Source of the DNA: Polyangiaceae bacterium
Lineage (GTDB): Bacteria > Myxococcota > Polyangia > Polyangiales > Polyangiaceae
DNA: 38,270 bases
Direction of reading: 5' to 3'
NCBI GenBank assembly: GCA_025936205.1
Contig: JAICTU010000016.1
Span: 1 to 38,270 of the forward strand
A program made the position numbers and the translations under genes. The notes beneath the pieces are model-generated. The model was given only the letters and a program-made list of their open reading frames with translations, made no database searches and had not been told where the DNA came from. Below are positions 23,110 through 32,646 of this stretch, piece after piece. Within the stretch, counting starts at the first letter, position 1; every line of letters starts with the position of its first letter.

Positions 23110-24849
23110 TCACTCCGGCGCGCAGCGATAGCGCGTCAAGCGCCCGCTGCCAGCTCGCACCAGCAGCCCCTCTGCCGTCAGGCTGCGCAGCAGCCGCAGC
23201 GCCGTCGAGGCGGAGAGCTCCAGCGCCTCGGCGATCTCGCGCGAGCCGGTTTCGCCTTCGGCACGCACGAACTCGAGCAAGCGCGCGCGGGTGTCGGGCG
23301 GAGGCGCGGCGGAGGCGGAGTGCGTCTGCGCGCTCTGCTCCCAGCTGATCAGCTCCACGCCCTCGGGGAGGGCGTAGCCTTCGTCGCGCGTGATCACCCA
23401 GTCCGGGTCGCCCAGCGCGAGCCGCAGCCGCGAAATCGCGGTGTGCAACGTGGGCAGGTGGCGCCCGGGCAGGAAGCGCTGGATGCCCCAGACCTCGCGC
23501 AACAGCTCCTCGCGGCTGCGGTGGCCGAGCCGCAAGGCAAAGAGCAGCTTGAGCACCGGGCGATGCGGCGTGGGTTGCACGCGCACCCTGCCCGCCAGTT
23601 CGCTGATCAGCTGGCTGTCGGTCACGATCACGCGCCGCCCGGGCGCTCGCTCCAGCGCCCAGGGCAAGAGGCCCAGGAAGCCCGCTTCGACGACGCGCTG
23701 CACACGCTCGCGCGGCGGACGCCCGATGCACTCCAGCAGCAAGCGGCCCATGCCATCTTCGACGCGCGGCGCGTACAGCTCTGTGTGCCCCTGGGCCACA
23801 TCGAGCGCGATGCGCGCGCGCTGGGCGCCCGTCTGCCGCGCCAGCCAGGCCTGCCGCTCCAGCAACTCGGGAGCGCGCTCGCCCGCGAGCACCAGCTGCA
23901 CGAAGCCGATCTCGGTCTCCAGCGTGAGCTGCTGCGCGGCCAGAGCGTGCGCTTCCGAGATACTTTCTCGCGCTGGTTCGGGGCCGCGCGCGAGCGCGCT
24001 GCACAGCGCATGCGCCACCAGCCAGCGCACCTTGCCGCGGCTATCTGTGCCGGTGAGCGCGATGCTGCGCGCCGCCTCCAGCGCGGCCGCCGCGCGCTCG
24101 CCCTCGCCGCGCAACGCGAAGCTGCAGGCGAGCTCGATCCAGGCGTTGCGGCGCGTGAAGTAGCTGACCTCCGCGCTGCGCGTCAGCGCCTCTACCTGCT
24201 CGATGACCCGAGCGGGATCACCCAGCGTGAAGCGCAGCTGAAAGATCAGTGCTGCCGTGCGCAACGTGGCCGCGTTCTGCGTGTAGCCGAGCGCGGCGGC
24301 CAGCTCCTGCGCCTGCGACAGCAAGCGCAGCCCCGCGTAGATGTCGCCGGCGTGCACCGAGACGTGCGCCAGGAGATCGAGCGCGAGACAGCGCGCGTAC
24401 GGAAAGCTCGCGCCCACCGCGGCGGCGAGCGCCCGCCGTGCGAAGCGCCGCGCGCGCCGGCAGCGTCCCTCGAAGTAGCGCACCAGCGCCAGCCCCTGAC
24501 AGGCCCAGAAGCGCCGCGCGCCCTGCGCGCCGAACACCTCCGGCACGGCCCCGAGCGCATGCCGCCACGCACGCGCCGTGCTCCCGGCGTGGCACAGTCC
24601 GGCGATCAGAAAGAAGTGCGCTCGCGCCAGCCCCTCTTCGGCGGGAGCTCGCGTGCGGTACGCGGCGAACGCGCTCTCCGCTTCCTCCAGCCGCCCGCTG
24701 AGCGCCAGCGCCCCGATCACGGACGGTGCATCGGCGTCCGCGTAGCCGCCTGCCGTGCGCTCCAGCACGCTCCCATAGGCGCCCGCAAACACGAGAAACT
24801 CCAACGCTTTCCCGCTGCTGGCCGGGACCTCGCCGGGACTCTGCGTCAT
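23110..24849 (-). CDS. TPR-type transcriptional regulator with two winged-helix domains
   Basis: ATG 24849 (MTQSPGEVPASSGKALEFL) is preferred over a TTG seven codons upstream. The 579-residue protein has a long helical, Ala-rich N-terminal part (about 30-360) with TPR-like pairs (RLEEAESAFAAYRTRAP, ARRFARRALAAAVGASF). It has an OmpR-like winged helix (about 425-500: LLFALRLGHRSREELLREVWG, TLHTAISRLRLALG, VITRDEGYALP). A short second winged helix of IclR/MarR type closes the protein (about 518-579: DTRARLLEFVRAEGETGSREIAEALELSASTALRLLRSLTAEGLLV). No receiver or kinase domain is present, so signals are probably sensed through the TPR part. It diverges from a small lipoprotein gene at 24944, a possible target. 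Confidence 0.75.
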   Translation of the reverse strand: MTQSPGEVPASSGKALEFLVFAGAYGSVLERTAGGYADADAPSVIGALALSGRLEEAESAFAAYRTRAPAEEGLARAHFFLIAGLCHAGSTARAWRHALGAVPEVFGAQGARRFWACQGLALVRYFEGRCRRARRFARRALAAAVGASFPYARCLALDLLAHVSVHAGDIYAGLRLLSQAQELAAALGYTQNAATLRTAALIFQLRFTLGDPARVIEQVEALTRSAEVSYFTRRNAWIELACSFALRGEGERAAAALEAARSIALTGTDSRGKVRWLVAHALCSALARGPEPARESISEAHALAAQQLTLETEIGFVQLVLAGERAPELLERQAWLARQTGAQRARIALDVAQGHTELYAPRVEDGMGRLLLECIGRPPRERVQRVVEAGFLGLLPWALERAPGRRVIVTDSQLISELAGRVRVQPTPHRPVLKLLFALRLGHRSREELLREVWGIQRFLPGRHLPTLHTAISRLRLALGDPDWVITRDEGYALPEGVELISWEQSAQTHSASAAPPPDTRARLLEFVRAEGETGSREIAEALELSASTALRLLRSLTAEGLLVRAGSGRLTRYRCAPE

Positions 24850-24943
24850 TCCCGTCAAGCCCGTTAGCAAGCGTCAGCCCGAGGCGGCGAGGGGCGCGCC
24901 AGAGTGAGCTCGGGAAGTCGATCAACGAATGGAGGACCGTCCC

Positions 24944-25405
24944 ATGCAGGAACGAATCGGAAATTGGCTGTGCGCGAGCGCACTCTTGCTGGCTGCCTGT
25001 GGCAGCGCCGATGCCCCAGGGTCATTGGCGAAATCCCGCGCCGCACTCGGCCCCAGCGCGACCCCCACCACCCCCACATCGAGCGCTTCCTTCGTGCCCC
25101 CAGCGGGCGAGCGCACCTGCCGAAGCGACGCCGACTGCGCCGCGGGCGAGGAGTGCGAGCGTGAGCATGACCAATATTACTGCGCTCCCCGGCACGGGGA
25201 CAAAGACTACTACGGCGCCGACGCGGGGGCTCCGCAGGCAGGGTGCCGCCAGCACGGGGTGGATTGCCCTGCCCGCGCTGCCCCGGACGCCGGCGCCTAC
25301 GCGGACTGCGACGATGAGCACCACGGCGACGAGTACTCCGACGACGACGGGCACGACGAGCGAGACGACTACGACCGCAGCGGCTCGAACCGTGGCCCAC
25401 ACTGA
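24944..25405 (+). CDS. Small Cys-containing lipoprotein with Asp/His-rich tail
   Basis: ATG 24944 follows GGAGG at 8 bases, which makes it a better start than 24929. The 153-residue product has a lipobox (LLLAAC|GS). A Cys-rich unit follows (CRSDADCAAGEECEREHDQYYC) of the type found repeatedly in myxobacterial surface proteins, then two more Cys. The C-terminal 40 residues are dominated by Asp, Glu and His (DCDDEHHGDEYSDDDGHDERDDY). Such a tail suggests divalent-metal binding, but this is inference. No family name is known to me. The next gene is 27 bases away on the same strand. Confidence 0.7.
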   Translation: MQERIGNWLCASALLLAACGSADAPGSLAKSRAALGPSATPTTPTSSASFVPPAGERTCRSDADCAAGEECEREHDQYYCAPRHGDKDYYGADAGAPQAGCRQHGVDCPARAAPDAGAYADCDDEHHGDEYSDDDGHDERDDYDRSGSNRGPH

Positions 25406-25432
25406 GACACGACGGGAAAGGTAGGCCAAGAG

Positions 25433-26062
25433 ATGCTAAGCTGGCGCAACATGCGGTGGTCTCGATCCGGCGCAGCAGCGGCAGTCGTGGCAACGGCCGG
25501 CTTGCTCTGGGGCTGCTCCGGCAGCCCCGGCGAGGTCCCCACCTCCGAAGGCACGCCGCCCGACTCCACGCTGCCCGACTCCACGCTGCCCGATTCCACG
25601 CGGGCGGAGCCCGCAGCGAGTTCTTCGAAAGGAGGGCTGTCTCCCGTCGCGGCGGCTCCGAACGTGGAACGTCCCATCTATCACGTCCCGGTGCCGGCGG
25701 AGCTCGAGCCCTACTCCAACTTCGACGTCGGTGATCTGCGCTTGCGCGCGCACGGCAGCGAGTGGGAGCTGGAGTACGCGTTGCCCGAGTTGCTGGTCGG
25801 TGGCCGCCAGGGGCTGTCCTTCCGCGGCGGCGCGAGCGAGGCCGGTGAGATTCAGCTGCGCGGTGAGGCCGGGCAGGTCAGCTGCCGCAGCCTCGGTGCC
25901 GTGATGCAATGCAACGAGGTGCTGAGCCGGGTGGAGCTCGACCGAGACAAGCTCGAGCGCGCCTTCGCCTCCTTGCCGGCGGAAGAGAGCGCGGCGCGCT
26001 GGGCGGTCGCCGATCGCTTCTCGGATGATCCGATCGGCGTGCTGACCTTCCCGGCGCCGTGA
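25433..26062 (+). CDS. Lipoprotein of unknown function
   Basis: The 209-residue protein starts at ATG 25433 (a second Met is at 25451). The signal peptide ends LLWGC|SGS. The linker holds a PDSTL repeat (25562-25606). The folded part (about 75-209) has alternating hydrophobic strands (LRLRAHGSEWELEYALPELLVGG, GEIQLRGEAGQVSCRSLGAVMQC) with two Cys that could form a disulphide. No known domain is recognised. It probably shares a transcript with the small lipoprotein upstream, and converges on the membrane-protein gene with a 12-base gap. Confidence 0.7.
   Translation: MLSWRNMRWSRSGAAAAVVATAGLLWGCSGSPGEVPTSEGTPPDSTLPDSTLPDSTRAEPAASSSKGGLSPVAAAPNVERPIYHVPVPAELEPYSNFDVGDLRLRAHGSEWELEYALPELLVGGRQGLSFRGGASEAGEIQLRGEAGQVSCRSLGAVMQCNEVLSRVELDRDKLERAFASLPAEESAARWAVADRFSDDPIGVLTFPAP
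25562..25606 (+). repeat. Tandem repeat, 3 x 15 bp in lipoprotein linker
   Basis: GACTCCACGCTGCCC occurs twice exactly (25562-25591) and once with changes (25592-25606). It encodes DSTLP units right after the lipid anchor. Confidence 0.85.
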
Positions 26063-26074
26063 CAGCTGCGAGAG

Positions 26075-26944
26075 TCAGTAGCCGAAGCGGCTCGCCAGCG
26101 AGATCAGCGCGGCCACGAAGATCAGCACCACGAGCAACATGCCGCCGCTGAGCACGATCACCGCGCAGCGCCGGGCCCGGCGCTGCGCCGCGCCGTCGAC
26201 GCCCAGGCAGCGCTCGAGGTAGGCTCGCTGGGCCAGGCCCGGCGCGCGCGCCGCCGCGCCCACCGGCGCCCAGCCGAGCCGGAGCCCGCGCGTCGCGAGC
26301 GCGGCCAGCATGCCGATGGGCGAGGTCAACAGATCCCAGCCGCAGGCGTACAGGCCGAAGCGCGCGCCGTTCTTGGCGGAGCGGCCCCGGGGTGCGGGGT
26401 CTCCCCGCAGGCCTCGAGGTGCGGGGTGTCCCCGCAGACCTCGAGGTGCGGGGTGTCCCCGCAGACCCTGCGCTCCCCAGTCGAGGCAAGCCCCCCAGAG
26501 CGCATGCAAGACCAGCATGCACAGCACGAACGCCACCCACGTCAGCAGCAGCGTCCGGCAGGCGGCGGAGCTGGCGAGCAGCTCGTGCAGCAGCCCGGGC
26601 GCGATGCACCACAACCCGAACGCGCCCAGCAACGCCAGCGAACCGAGCGCAAGCACCTCCGCGCAGAGCGCAAACGCGAGCGCTTCACTCACGTTGCCAC
26701 GCGGCAGCTGACCGAAGAAGAGCTGCGGCTCCAGGCTGCTCGCCAGCGCCGTGCGCCACAGCCGCCGCCACCAGACCTGACCCGGGTTCTCCCAGGCCAC
26801 TGCCGACGCCGGACGCAGAGCCACTGTGCACCCTGCGCAGGACGTGAGCCCGCAGCTCACGCACACCGCGATCGGCGGCGCGATGCTGTCGTCCGTTCGC
26901 CCCTCGGGTTCTGCGCTCACTTTCGCCACGTCACCATCGAGCAT
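26075..26944 (-). CDS. Multi-pass membrane protein with N-terminal Cys4 motif
   Basis: ATG 26944 (MLDGDVAKVSAEPEG) is 2-3 bases from a purine-rich AAAGGGG; a GTG at 26992 is an alternative. The 289-residue protein has a CVSCGLTSCAGC motif (about 28-39) that could hold zinc. About four membrane helices follow (AFALCAEVLALGSLALLGAFGLW, TLLLTWVAFVLCMLVLHALW, SPIGMLAALAT, CAVIVLSGGMLLVVLIFVAAL). A loop in the middle carries three RGHPAPRGL-like repeats encoded by the 27-bp array at 26391-26471. The layout recalls Yip1-like membrane proteins, but I cannot assign a family. No operon partner is evident. Confidence 0.65.
   Translation of the reverse strand: MLDGDVAKVSAEPEGRTDDSIAPPIAVCVSCGLTSCAGCTVALRPASAVAWENPGQVWWRRLWRTALASSLEPQLFFGQLPRGNVSEALAFALCAEVLALGSLALLGAFGLWCIAPGLLHELLASSAACRTLLLTWVAFVLCMLVLHALWGACLDWGAQGLRGHPAPRGLRGHPAPRGLRGDPAPRGRSAKNGARFGLYACGWDLLTSPIGMLAALATRGLRLGWAPVGAAARAPGLAQRAYLERCLGVDGAAQRRARRCAVIVLSGGMLLVVLIFVAALISLASRFGY
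26391..26471. repeat. Tandem repeat, 3 x 27 bp, each unit a hairpin
   Basis: Units at 26391-26417, 26418-26444 and 26445-26471. Each holds the palindrome GCGGGG-TNT-CCCCGC, so the array can form three successive 6-bp GC hairpins on either strand. The array is in frame with the membrane-protein gene (nine codons per unit). Confidence 0.9.
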
Positions 26945-27052
26945 GACCCCTTTCACGCGCCGGCGCCGAAAATCATGCCCCGTGGGCGCCACAGCCCCGA
27001 AATTTTGCGGCGCGGCAGTGCGGACAGTCCCCGTGCGCGGGCGGAGACTGTC

Positions 27053-27274
27053 TCAGGCGACCGGACGCAGCCCCGCCAGCACGGCGATGACCAGCAGGAC
27101 CAGGCCGCTCAGCAGCCGGCCGAGGCGCCACCAGGCGCTGGGACGCAGCGATCGGAGCGGCTCGCGGCGCGGAAAGAACGCCAGAAAGTGCGGTTCGCGG
27201 AACGTGCGTGGAAACACCGGCACAGGCCGGAACGAGCGCGATGACGGGGGCGGCAGATCGAAGTGGAGGACCAT
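27053..27274 (-). CDS. Possible small single-helix membrane protein
   Basis: From ATG 27274, 32 bases after the von Willebrand A gene, 73 residues can be read: a basic, Pro/Phe-rich start (MVLHFDLPPPSSRSFRPVPVFP) and one C-terminal membrane helix (LGRLLSGLVLLVIAVLAGL) ending RPVA. No family is known. Codon use is plausible, but in such GC-rich DNA short open frames arise by chance, so this is tentative. Confidence 0.35.
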   Translation of the reverse strand: MVLHFDLPPPSSRSFRPVPVFPRTFREPHFLAFFPRREPLRSLRPSAWWRLGRLLSGLVLLVIAVLAGLRPVA

Positions 27275-27306
27275 GCCCCCGGCCCACTGCAAGCCCTCTG
27301 CCAGGC

Positions 27307-28443
27307 TCAGCGCACTTGCGTGGCGCAGCCGAACTCGAGCTTCAACGCGCCGTCGGAGCCGCGCACCCGATCGCAGGTGCTGCCGCACAGCTGGACCTGG
27401 CTGTTGCCCGCCGAATATTGCCAGCCCTCGCTGCAGCCCTGGCCCGTGCTCTGCGGGATCAGCTCTTCCGTGCCGCCCGGAGGCGTGAACAGAACGTTGA
27501 CCTTGGCTGGATCCAGCGTGGCGCCGTTGGGCGGCGCGGGCACGTCATAGCGGCAGCTCAGCGCGAGGCCCGAAATGGCTTCCAGCGCGCTCGCCAGTCC
27601 GGCGCCGAGGTCGCGCACGCTCGTCATGTCGAAGTGGCAGTAGTTGGGGCCCTTGTGCGAGCAACCCGCGCTGGCGGTGCCGCCCGCCTCCGCCATCCGC
27701 GACAGGCTCTCGCGCGCGTCTTCACTGCCCGGTGATCCGATCACGAAGGTGCGGATCCCTTTGCTGAACGCTCCGGCTGCTTCCTTGACCAGCGGGCTCG
27801 GGTCCACCGGATCCGAGATCAGGCCCGTACCGACGCAATTGAGCGAGTAGGTGGGCGTACCGTCCGTGATCAGCACCACGAAGCGCTCGCCAGCGGCAGC
27901 CGTGGAGCCGATTTGATCGAGGGCATAGCGATAGGCGTCGTGCGTCGGGGTGCCGCCCTGCGGCTTCACGCCCTGAAACACGCTACGGATTTGCTTCCGC
28001 TGTTGCGAGTTGGAGGCTGCCAGCGGCGCCAGATTCACGGCCTCGCGCCGATCGAGGCACGGCTTGTTGTCGTTGGGCACGTTTGGATAGAACACGACAC
28101 CGAGCGACGTATCTCCCGGCATGCCGTCGATGGCGGAGAGCACGGCGCCGCGCGTGACCGCCCACTTGGAGCCGCCGCCGCCGGGCGCGGATTGATCCAT
28201 CGAGCCGCTGGTGTCGACCAGCAACTGCATCACCGAGGGCGCTCGCTCCGCGCCCGCGGCTTCACCGGCGCACACCTCTCCGTCGAAGCCGGGGCGTCCG
28301 TCATTGCCCTGATCGTCTCCGCCGAAGATCACCCCGCCCAGATCAGCGCCCTGGCCGCCCGGATCCGGCTTGTCCTTCGAGGACGAGCCACACGCCAGCA
28401 GCGCAACAGCGAACAGACCGGTCGAAACCAAACGGTGGAACAC
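27307..28443 (-). CDS. Von Willebrand A lipoprotein (compact paralogue)
   Basis: GTG 28443 (read as MFHRLVSTGLFAVALLAC) gives a proper lipobox with Cys18; an ATG at 28533 would add 30 unlikely residues. The 378-residue protein has a Gly/Asp linker, then a von Willebrand A domain with MIDAS DTSGS (77-81), the Thr of GGTPTHD and ITDGTPT. The C-terminal domain (LSCRYDVPAPPNGATLDPAKVNVLF ... FGCATQVR) closely parallels the end of the 7025-8665 protein, but the Cys-rich insertion is absent. It is expected to be surface anchored and metal dependent; ligand unknown. A lipoprotein gene lies upstream on the other side of a 164-base gap. Confidence 0.85.
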   Translation of the reverse strand: MFHRLVSTGLFAVALLACGSSSKDKPDPGGQGADLGGVIFGGDDQGNDGRPGFDGEVCAGEAAGAERAPSVMQLLVDTSGSMDQSAPGGGGSKWAVTRGAVLSAIDGMPGDTSLGVVFYPNVPNDNKPCLDRREAVNLAPLAASNSQQRKQIRSVFQGVKPQGGTPTHDAYRYALDQIGSTAAAGERFVVLITDGTPTYSLNCVGTGLISDPVDPSPLVKEAAGAFSKGIRTFVIGSPGSEDARESLSRMAEAGGTASAGCSHKGPNYCHFDMTSVRDLGAGLASALEAISGLALSCRYDVPAPPNGATLDPAKVNVLFTPPGGTEELIPQSTGQGCSEGWQYSAGNSQVQLCGSTCDRVRGSDGALKLEFGCATQVR

Positions 28444-28607
28444 GGTGCGATCTAACGATCGCAGCGAGGCAAAGTCAAACGCGGCTGAGAAGCTGCGCGC
28501 CGAAGCGATGCACTGCGCACCGTTCCGGCGCACTTGGCGCTACAGCGTGAGAGAACGGGTCATGCGAATTCGGTGCAGTGCAGGCGTTACCCGCGCTCGA
28601 GCAAGCG

Positions 28608-29495
28608 CTACCGAGGATGCAGAATCGGCGCCTGCGTGCGGGGCGGCGCGTCGAAGGCGTTCAGCATGAGGCCATCGAGACCGGTGCTGAAGTCGGTGCT
28701 CGTCGCGCCGGATACGCCGCTGAACGCGACCGAATCGATCAGCACGCGCAGCGTGCCGGTGCCTTCGAAGCCCGCCGTGGTGCCGACGGTCAGGCTGACC
28801 CATTCGACGGCGCGATAGTTGAAACCGGGGCCCGTTGGCGGGGGCGGATGCGTCGAGACATCCACGGCGAGATCGATCCACTGCCCCGGCGGGAAGTTGT
28901 AGGTCGAGAGCACGCTGTAGTTCGCGAACACGCCCGCGTAGCTGTTCGAGGCACCGTTCTGCACGTCCGTGGTCAGGAAGAAATTGGGGTTCGTGTCCGC
29001 TTGCAGCACCTGCACGCGCCACTGCACCGAGCCCGCGCTGAAGTCGAGGCCCGGCGCCGCAAATTGAAACTGAAACTGCGCCGACTGCTCGGCTGCCGTC
29101 ACCGGCATCACCAGCTCCACGCAGCCCCGGCAGGGCCCAGAGCCGCCGGCTTGCGACATCATGCCGCCCGCACCCGCTGCGCTGCCTGTTGAACCCGCCA
29201 CGTTGCTGGTGCCGCTCGCGCCAGCAACGCCTGTGGGGGCACCACCCGCGCCGCTCATCCCGACAGGACCTGCCGCGCCGCTCGTGCCCACCCCGCTCGT
29301 GCCCACCCCGCTCGTGCCCACCCCGCTCGCGCCAACTCCGCTCGTACCGGCGCCGCCACTCGCGCCCGAGCCGCCCGCCATCGAGCTGCCCACTTCCGAG
29401 TCGCCCGAGCTGCCGGCACTGGCGGTGAGCGGCGATCGATCATCGACGGCGCAGCTCGCGCACAGCACGGCGCAAAACCCGAAGCAAGCGCGCAT
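28608..29495 (-). CDS. Lipoprotein with repeat linker and galactose-binding-like domain
   Basis: ATG 29495 (MRACFGFCAVLCASC|AVDD) is chosen for its compact signal; the upstream in-frame start at 29516 would overlap the dipeptidase gene. The linker (about 25-125) is Gly/Ser/Ala-rich and includes GTSGV units encoded by a 15-bp tandem repeat. The folded domain (about 128-280, CRGCVELVMPVTAAEQSAQFQFQF ... AVEWVSLTVGTTAGFEGTGTLRVLIDSVAFSG) has the strand pattern of galactose-binding-like carbohydrate-binding modules, in which a final V-I-D-S-V strand is typical. Polysaccharide binding is an inference. It starts seven bases after the dipeptidase stop, so the two may share a transcript. Confidence 0.7.
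   Translation of the reverse strand: MRACFGFCAVLCASCAVDDRSPLTASAGSSGDSEVGSSMAGGSGASGGAGTSGVGASGVGTSGVGTSGVGTSGAAGPVGMSGAGGAPTGVAGASGTSNVAGSTGSAAGAGGMMSQAGGSGPCRGCVELVMPVTAAEQSAQFQFQFAAPGLDFSAGSVQWRVQVLQADTNPNFFLTTDVQNGASNSYAGVFANYSVLSTYNFPPGQWIDLAVDVSTHPPPPTGPGFNYRAVEWVSLTVGTTAGFEGTGTLRVLIDSVAFSGVSGATSTDFSTGLDGLMLNAFDAPPRTQAPILHPR
29281..29355. repeat. Tandem repeat, about 5 x 15 bp in lipoprotein linker
   Basis: CTCGTGCCCACCCCG occurs three times exactly (29281-29325) and twice with changes (29326-29355). On the minus strand it encodes GVGTS pentapeptides next to the lipid anchor. Confidence 0.9.
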
Positions 29496-29502
29496 GACCA
29501 GC

Positions 29503-30915
<1,413 letters not shown>

Positions 30916-30988
30916 GCCCCACTGCTAGCAGGGTGCTGGCCGGCCGCCAACGGGCGCGCCGCTCGCTCGCTCGCTTTCGGGCCGTCAG

Positions 30989-31709
30989 CTACAGGGTGGG
31001 CCAGCCGTGGCAGAGGTGCAGAACGGGGGAATACAGATACGCCGTCCCCAGGGGCGCAGGGCCCCTACCCCCGCACGACGCCGAATCGCCACGCCCATCA
31101 TATACACATCGCGGCAAGGACCCCAGGATGGCGCCTTGAAATCCCTGCCAGGTGCCGCGGATGCAGTGGCCGCAGGCATCTTCGCTGCAGTCGGCATCGC
31201 TCCGGCATTCTGGTACGACGCAGGTGGGGACAAACGAGGCGTTGGGCAAGCAGACCTCTCCGTCCGCACAGTCTGCCTGGCTTCCGCAGCTCGCAAAGCA
31301 GCGATTCTGGGTCAGATAGCCGCCGGGTACGGCGTCCGTTGTCGACCAGCACTGCAGCCCCTCCGCGCAAGCGGGCGAGCCAGCGCAGCCACACTCGCCG
31401 GGAGGCGCCAGGAGCGGAGGCGTCCGCGGCGAGGCAGTTCAGCGGCTGCGCCTGGGCTCTGCTGCAGACCGCGTAGCTATCGCTCACCCGGAAGCATTTC
31501 TGGTCCGGACTGCAGTCGCACGTGGTCGCTCTCAATTCGACGCATTGCGGCCCCGCGGCGGATGCACCCGCCTGGCCGCCGGCAGCCCCATGGCCCGCGG
31601 CCCCCGCGTCGTCCCGATTGCACGCGCCCGCGCCGCCGTCTGGCTTCTGTTCCTGGGCTCCGCAGCCCAGGCACAGGCATACGGCACACGGGAAGAGGAG
31701 CTTCAGCAT
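30989..31709 (-). pseudogene. Cys-rich lipoprotein gene with a frameshift
   Basis: It begins at ATG 31709 (MLKLLFPCAVCLCLGC|GAQ, a clear lipobox), with an AAGGA upstream. The first frame gives CVELRATTCDCSPDQKCFRVSDSYAVC and fades after about 31430. A second frame then carries the obvious continuation (PGECGCAGSPACAEGLQCW, CFASCGSQADCADGEVC, CRSDADCSEDACGHC) and ends at 30989. One indel between about 31405 and 31435 would join them into a protein of about 240 residues with Cys units like those of other lipoproteins here. It may be a real mutation or a sequencing error in a GC-rich spot. Function is unknown; surface location is likely. Confidence 0.65.
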
Positions 31710-31780
31710 GGCGTCTGGAACGTCCTTCCCGGACAAAAAGATGAGCGCGGCGCGACCGACCGCGGCGCGCGTCGCCCCCG

Positions 31781-32608
31781 TTATCGGGTGCTGATGCGCA
31801 CCGAGTGATCGAGCGTGGAATTCAGCGTCGGCCCTTGAAAGGAGAAGCCGCCCTCGATCGGCATGGTCGCCGCCTGGGTGGGAGCTGCACACAGCGCGAC
31901 ATGTCCCTGATCGACGCGCAGACCATGCGTGGCATCCCAGCCACGCCAGCCGCCGCCCGGCAAGAAGACCTCCGCCCAGGCGTGCAAGTGCCGCTGCCCG
32001 TCGGGCGTGTCCGCCTGCGCCTGGTAGCCGCTCACGAAGCGCCCCGCGATGCCACAGTGCCGACACGCATCGAGGAACAAGACCGTCAAATCCCGGCACG
32101 CCCCCTGACGCAGCGCCAGCGTCTCTGCCGCGGAGCGCGCGGCGCCGGTCGGGCGGAGATGGCGATCGAAGCTGGTGAACAGCGTGCGCGTCAGCTCATC
32201 CAGAAACGCCACCGGATGCTGCCCTACCTGGCTCGCGATGCCGTCCGCGAACGCCCGCACGCTGGCATCGATGCCCTCGTTGGCCGCCCAGGACGAGGCT
32301 GCCCAGGACGAGCCTGCCCAGGGCAAGCTGGGCAGCGCGAGCTCCAGCGCTGCCGGCGGAAGCGTCTCCAGCTCGACCTCGCTGGTCACGCGGAGGCTCT
32401 GCGTGGTCCCGGTGAAGCTCAGGCGCGCGATCGAATTGCCGAGCTCATCCAGCTCGTTGCGCCAGAGGCTCGGCTGCGGCTCCACGCGCAGCTGGTGCGA
32501 GAGCAGCTGGATGCCGCCCGCCCGCGGCGTGAGACGCAGCACGTGCTCAGCGAGTGCAACGGGCACATCGTAGCGGTACCAACTGTCGTGCTGGATCCGA
32601 AACCACAT
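31781..32608 (-). CDS. Transglutaminase-like cysteine protease-fold protein
   Basis: ATG 32608 gives 275 residues. The N-terminal beta domain (about 1-90: RIQHDSWYRYDVPVALAEHVLRLTPR) is the bacterial transglutaminase N-terminal region. The catalytic domain has Cys171 (LRQGACRDLTVLFLDACR), His209 (HLHAWAEVFLPG) and Asp225 (GWDATHG), so the triad is complete. Family members of this type act as amidases or proteases in the cytoplasm, and some precede circularly permuted ATP-grasp/alpha-E genes, which are not present here. A short SSWAA repeat at about 100-110 comes from a 15-bp tandem repeat between the two domains. The start upstream of 32608 is rejected because it would read into the PhyH gene. 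Confidence 0.9.
   Translation of the reverse strand: MWFRIQHDSWYRYDVPVALAEHVLRLTPRAGGIQLLSHQLRVEPQPSLWRNELDELGNSIARLSFTGTTQSLRVTSEVELETLPPAALELALPSLPWAGSSWAASSWAANEGIDASVRAFADGIASQVGQHPVAFLDELTRTLFTSFDRHLRPTGAARSAAETLALRQGACRDLTVLFLDACRHCGIAGRFVSGYQAQADTPDGQRHLHAWAEVFLPGGGWRGWDATHGLRVDQGHVALCAAPTQAATMPIEGGFSFQGPTLNSTLDHSVRISTR
32286..32330. repeat. Tandem repeat, 3 x 15 bp in the transglutaminase gene
   Basis: GCCCAGGACGAGGCT, GCCCAGGACGAGCCT and a diverged third unit. They lie in frame, in the linker between the two domains of the protein. Confidence 0.7.
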
Positions 32609-32646
32609 GCCCGGGCCTGCTAGCACGCTGCTGGTTTCGGCTTTGC

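Noticed and set aside
26391..26471. CRISPR-like array of 27-bp repeats
   Set aside because: The units abut without spacers, stay in the reading frame of a membrane protein and have no cas genes nearby. This is a coding tandem repeat.
30960..30980. GCTC-type short tandem repeat between the dipeptidase and the Cys-rich lipoprotein relic
   Set aside because: Only about four 4-base units, not in a promoter I can define; insufficient to call a functional microsatellite.
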